A DNA stretch of 35,603 nucleotides from assembly GCA_003427395.1 (NCBI GenBank), contig BFEA01001092.1, forward strand, positions 126,455 through 162,057, given 5' to 3'. The notes below the pieces were generated by a model, which made no database searches, was not told the origin of the DNA, and was given only the letters and a program-made list of their open reading frames with translations. A program made the translations under genes and the position numbers. This stretch comes from Chara braunii. Taxonomy: Eukaryota > Streptophyta > Charophyceae > Charales > Characeae. The stretch's first letter is position 1; the number at the start of each line of letters is the position of its first letter. Shown piece after piece: positions 29,658-35,603 of this stretch.

Positions 29658-30632
29658 TCACCATCTCATCCTCCAGGTCACTCTTGAGAATAATTTTTTT
29701 TTCCTCCCTTGTTCATTTTTTCTTTGTGAGCGTTCCTGTTCAGGGTCATCAAGGATGTTAATCAGTGATTCCTCATCCTTCTTCCTTTTCTTCTCCTCTA
29801 TCAGTTGAGGTGTCATACGGGTTTGGAGGTTTTTTACTTCACCAAGCCTGACACTAGGTTCCATGACGAGTTCTGGAGGTAAATCNCCGTGAAANGACAT
29901 TATATTGGTNAAAAANCGAACCATCTCATTGGAAAGAGGTCCTACTGATTCAGAAGGGCTCTGAGAAGTAAGATTCTCTTTCAATGGAGGCTCACTTGTT
30001 GAAGCCTCACCGGGCTCATACTCTGTCAATGTCAAGGATTGTAGAGGTAGCTCAATCGTGGTATGAAGGTCACTTGTGTCACTTGCTCTTTGTGCTTGTT
30101 CACCAGGCAACTCTTCAAAGAGGAAATGAACATTCACATTGGTTTTTCTCTTCTTCTTAATTTTCATCTTCTCATCATGTTTAAGTGCAAGAAGTCTCAT
30201 ACCTCCTGGATGTCTGGGCTCCAACTTATTCCATGAACTGTCACAGACATGACCCATTGCATCCTTCTTTGCCACTCCACTCCTCACATCCTCCTCAAGA
30301 GGCTTGCAATAGGTGGTAGTGTGATCTCCTTCACTACAACAGTAGCAGACAAAACTCCTTTTAGGACGTTCATCATACTTTCTCCTTTCTTGGTTTCCTC
30401 CATCACCATTCTTTTTGGATCTTGAAGAATCCCCTTTCTTACCATAGTTTTCATTGTCATCATCATCGTCGTCATCTTCGTCACTTTCAGCCTTCTTCTT
30501 TCCCCTGTCATCCACAACATGGGTCGTAGGCCTTGCAGACATAAAGTTAGTCATCACTTTTTGAAGAATATTCTCAGCAGTCAGATTGCTTCCTCTATTC
30601 ATACTATTCTCAGTCTCCCAATCCCTGACCAA
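29658..30632 (-). CDS. E2 gag C-terminal half with CCHC zinc knuckle
   Basis: A 324-residue open frame. N-terminal helical part (NLTAENILQKVMTNFMSARP), an extremely acidic run (nine Asp), a basic stretch, then the knuckle C-Y-C-C-S-E-G-D-H-T-T-T-Y-C at about 30348-30306, which fits C-x2-C-x4-H-x4-C. After it, DVRSGVAKKDAMGHVCDSSW and a Glu/Ser/Pro-rich linker with the gag-pol junction. A frame change near 29660 leads to the protease frame. Four Ns lie at 29886-29916. The knuckle spacing equals that of E1 although nothing else aligns. Confidence 0.85.
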   Translation of the reverse strand: MVRDWETENSMNRGSNLTAENILQKVMTNFMSARPTTHVVDDRGKKKAESDEDDDDDDDNENYGKKGDSSRSKKNGDGGNQERRKYDERPKRSFVCYCCSEGDHTTTYCKPLEEDVRSGVAKKDAMGHVCDSSWNKLEPRHPGGMRLLALKHDEKMKIKKKRKTNVNVHFLFEELPGEQAQRASDTSDLHTTIELPLQSLTLTEYEPGEASTSEPPLKENLTSQSPSESVGPLSNEMVXFXTNIMXFHXDLPPELVMEPSVRLGEVKNLQTRMTPQLIEEKKRKKDEESLINILDDPEQERSQRKNEQGRKKKLFSRVTWRMRW

Positions 30633-30926
30633 AGTACTGATCTGATTCAGTGACTATTTCTTATGAGAGACAGTAGGTAAGGTTCTTATGATAGTAATCA
30701 TTTCATCCCATCTGAGAGGATAGTCCTTTCTACCTTGATTATTCTACCTTCTAACACAACTTCTAGCGTCAGCTGCTCAGTCAAGCTCGATATTGCTAAT
30801 CATCATAGGCGATATCTGATAGGTAGATCTCTGGCTGAACATAATCAGGGATCTCAAATATGTGCTCAAACGTACTTTGAAGTCCTATCACCTCATTGAA
30901 TTTGCCCCTCACAGTAGTTGTCCTAG
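30633..30926 (-). pseudogene. E2 gag N-terminal remnant, stop-ridden
   Basis: Continuing the gag frame upstream gives KDYPLRWDEMITIIRTLPTV and ISTLVRDWETE with TAG codons between; a second frame further up gives GLQSTFEHIFEIPDYVQPE. It is probably the capsid part of gag but too broken to identify by motif. No E1-type TGFxEKWE motif is visible. Confidence 0.4.
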
Positions 30927-31421
30927 CTACTGAGAGTGTTTTTCTTGAGGCCTATTCACTTTCCATACAAATTTTATCATGACGTACCGATTGTCTCTTG
31001 GGAACGTGAGTCTCTCAACAAATGGCGACGGTATCCCAACAGAAGGCCTAACATAAGTACTAAAAGAGAAGCTTCTCCCTTCTCGCTCTAATCTTCTTTT
31101 CTCGTTATGCACAAGATCCGACACTCGTTGCCAACACACACGTTTTCTGCATTCATCAAATCTTTGTTCTGACACATAAATCCCAATATCATACTCATCG
31201 AGATTAGTAAAATAACAAGTAAGGACATACAGATCGTCATGTTCTCGTCCCGGTTTCTTTATTGCTTCATACCTCACGATTTCATAGGGGATTACAACTC
31301 TTCCTACTATAGAATGAAAGAAATTTAACAGCCTGTCGGATTCAGCCTTACTCAACCCTTCATGGCCTCTTATCAGTCTAAGCTTAAGCCTCTCTCTCAA
31401 GGGTACATAGCGTCGACTCAT
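30927..31421 (-). CDS. E2 module A, intact 164-residue ORF
   Basis: ATG at 31421 (MSRRYVPLRERLKLRLIRG). Parts: helix SKAESDRLLNFFHSIVGRVV, IPYEIVRYEAI, strand DLYVLTCYFTNLDEYDIGIY with VSE, helix VCWQRVSDLVHNEKRRLERE, strand SFSFSTYVRPSVGIPSPF, and a closing aromatic strand RYVMIKFVWKV. It is the best complete example of the E2 type of module, with no stop. It sits directly upstream of gag on the same strand and is followed upstream by modules B and C. No known family is recognised; length and order match the ORF inside the 3-kb repeat. Confidence 0.65.
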   Translation of the reverse strand: MSRRYVPLRERLKLRLIRGHEGLSKAESDRLLNFFHSIVGRVVIPYEIVRYEAIKKPGREHDDLYVLTCYFTNLDEYDIGIYVSEQRFDECRKRVCWQRVSDLVHNEKRRLEREGRSFSFSTYVRPSVGIPSPFVERLTFPRDNRYVMIKFVWKVNRPQEKHSQ

Positions 31422-31910
31422 CTGACTCTTTGGCCCCGCTTCACTTTCTGGGCAAACTCAATCACCGAAAACCAATTATCTTTTGATAAATTTATATCAG
31501 GCAAAGAAGGAGCCGAAAATCCCTCAAAGATAGTAAATCGAGTAGATCCTATGAATTTTTTATTTTCTCTCTCAAATCTCTCCTTCTCCTTTAGTACTGC
31601 CTCTTCAGCAAATCTTCAGCATCTCCTATATATTGCATCAGCACTTCTTTCTTTTGGGACATAGATTCTTGCATCATACACGTCCAGGTCCGTAAAATAA
31701 AATGTCAGTACATATAATTCTTCTTGTTTCTATCCGCTCTCGACCATCTCATATCTGACAACCTCATATGGGAATGTCATTCTCTTGCTCAAAGTATTCA
31801 GTGAACTTAGGAGACATTTGACCTTCTCTTGACTTGGACCCGAACCTCTACCAAATTTCGACCTTCTCTGCGTGATTGTCTCTGCTGAAGTCTCTTCAGT
31901 TCTCATGACC
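31422..31910 (-). pseudogene. E2 module B, broken
   Basis: Translated on the minus strand: SQEKVKCLLSSLNTLSKR, MTFPYEVVRYEMVESG, a TAG, ELYVLTFYFTDLDVYDARIY with VPKE, another stop, helix FAEEAVLKEKERFEREN, SAPSLPDINLSKDNWFSVIE. It aligns with module A over its whole length (PYEVVRYE, ELYVLT-YFT-LD-YD) at a spacing of 485 bases. At least two in-frame stops. Confidence 0.6.
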
Positions 31911-32510
31911 GTAATTTTTTTTCTCTTTCGTCAATACTATGTTGATGATTGACAACCAGTTAGTCCCATCACAATAGCTATCAGGTATAGGAGGAATCGG
32001 AACAGTCTTATACGTTACTGACATTATACTTCATTCCACTTTCTTCTTTTGTCTGATCAGATCTGCCTTTTCATCAAAGATAAATTGGATCACAACTTCC
32101 CATAGCCGGTTAAAGTCCTCATCATCGTTGCTGTGTCCTTCTTTGACATATGGGCGGATATCATAGATATCTCCCTCCAAGAAGTGAGTCAACACTACGC
32201 AGATGGTCGAGCCACGAGAGTGATAGCCCCAACAACCCTCGTGTAAGGAAATATCCCTCTTGTGGCAAGTTTGGATAAATCTCTCAGAGCACTATCGACC
32301 AGCATTTGTCTTGGTCCGATCCACCCTCTTCCTTTCAATCCCCTTCAGTGTGTTGGGAGGCAATAAGACATACCTGATGTCCAGCTCGATTCTCTCCAGT
32401 CAATTATATCAATGTCTTCTCCCGGTCCAGTGTGGTACCTCACACAAGAGAGAAGATAAGTCACATTTAGCAACCGGGATTCTCAAGAGAATCGAGACTC
32501 AGTGAAAATA
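31911..32510 (-). pseudogene. E2 module C, broken
   Basis: About 489 bases further: SALRDLSKLATRGIFPYTRV, a frameshift, then STICVVLTHFLEGDIYDIRP with YVKEG, a helix with FNRLWEVVIQFIFDEK, a TGA, TVPIPPIPDSYCDGTNWLSI. The stretch L-T-x-F-x-x-x-x-Y-D-I-R-P-Y-V joins module A (YDIGIYV) to the 3-kb repeat ORF (YDLRPYL), and I-P-D-S-Y-C-D-G-T-N-W matches I-P-E-A-Y-L-D-x-S-D-G-W of E1 unit 2. This is the key sequence linking all the copies. Confidence 0.6.
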
Positions 32511-32722
32511 ATAAAATTAATATGAAGCTCATAACATTGTCAATATTTTTCACGCCCTAATCAAAGCTCAAAGATGATGATGACCCAGGTTCGTTCCGGA
32601 CACGAAAAGTTTTTCATGTCCCCGACAACGACGTCATTTTTGTCGCACTTTTTCAAGTCTAGCCATTTCTGGCAACCAGAAAGCCAACAGNCTGTCACGC
32701 AAGGTTTTGGTTGTTGATTGCA

Positions 32723-32746
32723 ATAAATAGATAAATAAATAAATAA
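32723..32746. repeat. AAAT microsatellite (copy 2)
   Basis: Six units including one AGAT variant; counterpart of 15974-15994. Confidence 0.85.
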
Positions 32747-33156
32747 TGCAAATCCCTTCCTGTTGTGTGCGTCCGGTTTCGGGTGAGACCCTTTAATTTC
32801 GGTCTTCGCCGGTCCTCGGTCTTAGGAATATTTTATTTTGATTCGGAACAACAAAGAGTTATGCAAATCATAACCATAAAATTGTGGGGTGCTATGCATG
32901 AATCGATTATGTCATTCTGATTTTGAGAACTGTGACAGGATCATCCACATGAGAACTCTCATAATAGTCTTAGGGAGTACACATGGAAGAGAGCATAGCC
33001 AGCATCAGTCGAGAGTCCGCACTCAACCCTCTCAACCTCACTTTTCATCTGTCACTTTGCTGTCTGTCGCTTGGTTCTCTTGCCATGCCTCCATACTCTC
33101 TGAGGTTGTGGCCTCTGAATGTAAAGCCACCTAAACCCTGCTAGTTCCGAAAACTT

Positions 33157-33708
33157 TCATCCGAGTCCCATGACACGAAAGTCAACCATGGCACAAAACT
33201 CCTCCCACAGAGTAGGGAGATTTGACAGGGAGAAAACGCCCTTCCTGAGATGAGGGAACTCGGACGACTCGGTCACTGCCTCATAGTCAATCACTGCAGG
33301 GGATATGTACCTCTTGGTCAGATCAATTAAGTCGCCCCAGTATGACCCATCAGTGAGAGTGAAAGGAACTGGAGGTCTGGGATAGTCTGAAAAGAGCTTT
33401 GGTCCAAAGCTGCGGATCAACTTGGTACCGCTTTCATCGAGCTCCTTCTCTCTTTCTTTCTAATACCCTGCTGCTGCAATCCTGACTGAGTCGAAAAGCT
33501 CATGAAACTCCTTGCCCTTCCTCAAATAAGGCCTCAGGTCGTAAAGGGCACTGCCAACGAATTCAGTGTGGACCACATAGATGGATAGGTCCCCCTGACT
33601 GAAGACGTCGACACTGACATACCGATATGGGAAAGCGTCTTTAGTACCTATCTTGTTGAAACCGGCCAGCACGGTCTCCTGGATTGGGAAGAATCTGACT
33701 GCACTCAT
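33157..33708 (-). pseudogene. Module ORF inside 3-kb repeat, copy 2 (one TAG)
   Basis: ATG at 33708, TGA at 33157-33159; 183 residues in one frame with a single TAG at 33460-33462. Parts: QETVLAGFNKIGTKDAFPYR, strand DLSIYVVHTEF, ALYDLRPYLRKG, helix EFHELFDSVRIAAAG, the TAG, RSFGPKLFSDYPRPPVPFTL, TDGSYWGDLIDLTKRYI, then a C-terminal addition with LPTLWEEFCAMVDFRVMG. Aligned with module A: L-x-x-F, I/F-P-Y, IYVV/LYVL, F, Y-D-[LI], Y-[LV]. Copy 1 reads through the TAG with a Leu codon but is frameshifted elsewhere, so the ancestor was open. Confidence 0.65.
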
Positions 33709-34401
33709 GTGAGAAAATTAGGTGATGGTAGAATATTGTTTAAATACTATTTTTTAAAAATCTTGTCTTTTGAGAACTGTTCTCTAGTTGCAGTTTTCGG
33801 TTGCGGCATTGACTCCTGGTCTGATTGTTGTTCCGACTGCCACTCTGATTGCTGATCTGATCGCTGTTTGATAGCTGTTTGGTTACCGATTGGCTGCTGC
33901 TGTAGAGATTGTCGCTCTGAAGTGTTGTTTCCGACTGCTAACTGGTTGCTGAATGTCGATTAAATAAATGACCAAATAGTGGTTAGTATATTGATTAAAT
34001 AGTGACTGAGTAGCAGCTGAATACAGTTCTGAACACTGTCCAGAGCACTGCCCTAAGTACTGCTTTGAGTACTGAATGTTGCTCTGAGTACTACACCGAG
34101 TACTATCTTGAGCACTGGATATTGCTCCGAGTACTGTCCTGAGCACAGCCTTGTGTAAGGTTCTGAGTACGGTTCTGAGTGTGGTTCTGAACGCCTTTCG
34201 AATTCTGTTCTGGATATTGTTCTCAAAAAACTGCCACTGAAAAACCGTTTTTTGACTTCCATTTCCAGCTGCTGTTCCGATCACTGTTTTGAATTTTGTG
34301 TCTGAATACTGTTCTCAACCTTGTCTCTAATCATTTGAACCTGATTCTGGCTATCTGAGTCAGGTTTCCGGTCTAATGTTGCTAGAGTCTAATGTCTAGT
34401 T

Positions 34402-34511
34402 GTCTGAATATGCACCAAGTATCGTCTGAATATGCATTGAATATCTTCTGAATATGCACTGAATATCTTATGAATATGCACTAAATATCTTCTGAATATG
34501 CACTGAATATC
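34402..34511. repeat. 22-bp tandem array, five units (copy 2)
   Basis: Five units, one fewer than copy 1 at 17731-17862. Confidence 0.9.
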
Positions 34512-34615
34512 TGGATTATGAACTCTCGTATCTTCATGCCAAGAAGAAAGCTGCAAACTGTCGCTGTTAAGATGCTGGTAGAACTCTGGAAATGGTAACT
34601 CAAACATTACTGAGC

Positions 34616-34861
34616 TCATGCAAGCTTCGCCTTGGCCTGTTCCACGCTTTCTAGCGAGGAACTGGTGCTATGCAGTTTGTTATCAGGTCCGTAGAAGTAG
34701 ACCACGTCTTCAATGTACTTTATCTCTCCTGCTATTCCAACCGCAAACTCTCTTTGAGTCAGTCTGTGCTTTTCTGTATCCCTGCACGCCTCTTCCTCCT
34801 AGCCTTCCCTCTTATCCCTGTCCGACCTACCTTTCACCACCAAAATCTTGTCCTCCCCCAT
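34616..34861 (-). pseudogene. Small ORF of the 3-kb repeat, copy 2, stop at codon 21
   Basis: Same length as the copy-1 ORF at 17967-18212 (82 codons with the stop). Codon 21 is TAG (34799-34801) where copy 1 has TGG. The rest is similar (MGEDKILVVKG, VVYFYGPD). Function unknown. Confidence 0.4.
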
Positions 34862-35603
34862 GCTTCTCTCTCAGGTTCTCGAATCAGGTTGTAGATGCGA
34901 TGGATTATGGGCAGTTTGCAATCATTTACTTCTCATGACCAAACTTCTATTTCTTGGTAAGGTGTACGGGCATTGCCGTAGGGTCACTGTGCATAGTCGT
35001 CACTTTCTCTACCCCCTTTTTGACGGGTTATCTCTAATCAAAGGCCAAGGCTATTACCCGGGCCTTAAGTCCTTGATGAATAGAGTTGTCGGAACTGATC
35101 ACCGACTCATTGGCTACCAACAACCAAAGTGAAGATGGTTCGGAGAGGACAAAAGAAAAGTCTTCTCGGTTGCTCCGCAAATGACTTTGTTAATGACTTT
35201 CACCAGTGATTCTGCTAAAAAGGAAGTGAGAGGCGAGCAATCATTTCTTATCTTAGCTCGTTTCCGGCCAACTCAGCAATTCTCAGAGGAGAGGCCCTAC
35301 TACGGAGCTTGCTCGAGCAAGAGCAGAGGCAGGAAACATGACCCAGAGCATTAGTTTCCTCGATCCCTCACAGCTGCTAGCTCTCCCAAGATTCACTGCG
35401 AGCATTAGGATGTAAGAAAGTCTGTGATAACTGTTGTCTCGAAAATTCTTAATCACCAATTCTGTAGAGCACACAGAGCGACACATGAGAAGTTCCAACT
35501 ACAACCCACCCCGTTGGAGTTAGCTGGACTAACTGTGTTGCTGCTAATACCTGTCCACAGCATAAAGCGCAGCGGTCACTATGACTGCACTAACTAGCTC
35601 GAA

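Larger units (their letters stand above)
15893..35603 (-). mobile_element. E2: candidate giant LTR retrotransposon (LTRs at least 3 kb)
   Basis: Two same-orientation 3-kb repeats flank a minus-strand Ty3/gypsy coding region (modules A-C, gag, protease, RT, RNase H, integrase, 32.5-25.8 kb). Such a pair is what 5' and 3' LTRs look like: the left edge of copy 2 meets internal sequence, the left edge of copy 1 meets unrelated DNA (E1). Copies differ by about 9-10 percent, fitting an old, stop-ridden element. Against it: I find no convincing tRNA primer site left of 32641, and 6 kb of non-coding DNA lies between integrase and copy 1. The gag-pol identity is secure; the whole-element boundary is inference. 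Confidence 0.55.
32641..35603 (-). repeat. 3-kb direct repeat copy 2 (candidate 5' LTR of E2)
   Basis: Partner of 15893-18954, same orientation. Begins TGTCGCACTTTTT and runs to the window edge, ending on the base where copy 1 meets the N gap. It is 99 bases shorter, mainly from the 83-base segment and one 22-bp unit. On the minus strand it lies upstream of modules C-A, as a 5' LTR or leader would. Confidence 0.9.

Noticed and set aside
32560-32640. tRNA primer-binding site next to the candidate 5' LTR
   Set aside because: The minus strand just downstream of the edge lacks the expected TGG start and any familiar tRNA 3' end complement.

Overview
This window looks like a repeat-rich intergenic stretch of a large eukaryotic genome, taken from a draft assembly: it has a 610-base N gap, clusters of single Ns, and a probable leftover library-adapter sequence. 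Almost everything recognisable is transposable-element DNA on the minus strand. The reverse transcriptases, gag proteins and zinc knuckles are of Ty3/gypsy type and, to my eye, most resemble elements of charophyte algae such as Chara. That assignment is inference from general appearance; a basidiomycete fungus or another plant lineage is not excluded. I see no convincing single-copy host gene, tRNA, rRNA or CRISPR array.

Layout, left to right: (1) 1-557, a 53-bp minisatellite; (2) 558-1265, unassigned sequence with a 20-bp perfect palindrome and small hairpins; (3) 1266-2616, a 91-bp minisatellite made of two variant blocks that stay in register; (4) about 3.1-15.9 kb, a GC-rich, decayed Ty3/gypsy element (here E1), read right to left as a very long modular polyprotein region (15.7-9.3 kb), gag with a CCHC knuckle (9.3-7.2 kb), protease, reverse transcriptase, RNase H and integrase (7.2-3.4 kb); (5) 15.9-18.95 kb, a 3-kb repeat ending at the N gap; (6) 19.6-25.8 kb, mostly unassigned sequence with one unknown broken ORF and several small tandem repeats; (7) 25.8-32.5 kb, a second, AT-richer Ty3/gypsy coding region (E2), with integrase, RNase H, RT, protease, gag and three upstream modules; (8) 32.64-35.6 kb, a second copy of the 3-kb repeat, ending at the window edge on exactly the same base as copy 1.

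The simplest reading of parts 5-8 is one very large minus-strand LTR retrotransposon of about 19.7 kb whose LTRs are at least 3 kb long, lying beside or inside E1. The LTR interpretation is inference; the direct repeat itself is plain in the sequence.

The most interesting signal is a protein module that I do not recognise. Upstream of gag in both elements, and once inside each copy of the 3-kb repeat, there are divergent repeats with the same order of parts: a hydrophobic strand, a second strand of the type Y-D-I-x-x-Y-V-x-E, a Trp-containing helix, a third strand ending in a Pro-rich turn (often P-x-P-x-P), then a short aromatic helix. E1 carries about nine such units, three of them in a 359-bp tandem array; E2 carries three on a period near 487 bp; each 3-kb repeat carries one. 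E1 adds a helical sub-motif of the type D-x-G-x-P-P-R. All copies are now broken by stops and frameshifts, but the conserved pattern across very different DNA implies past selection on the protein.
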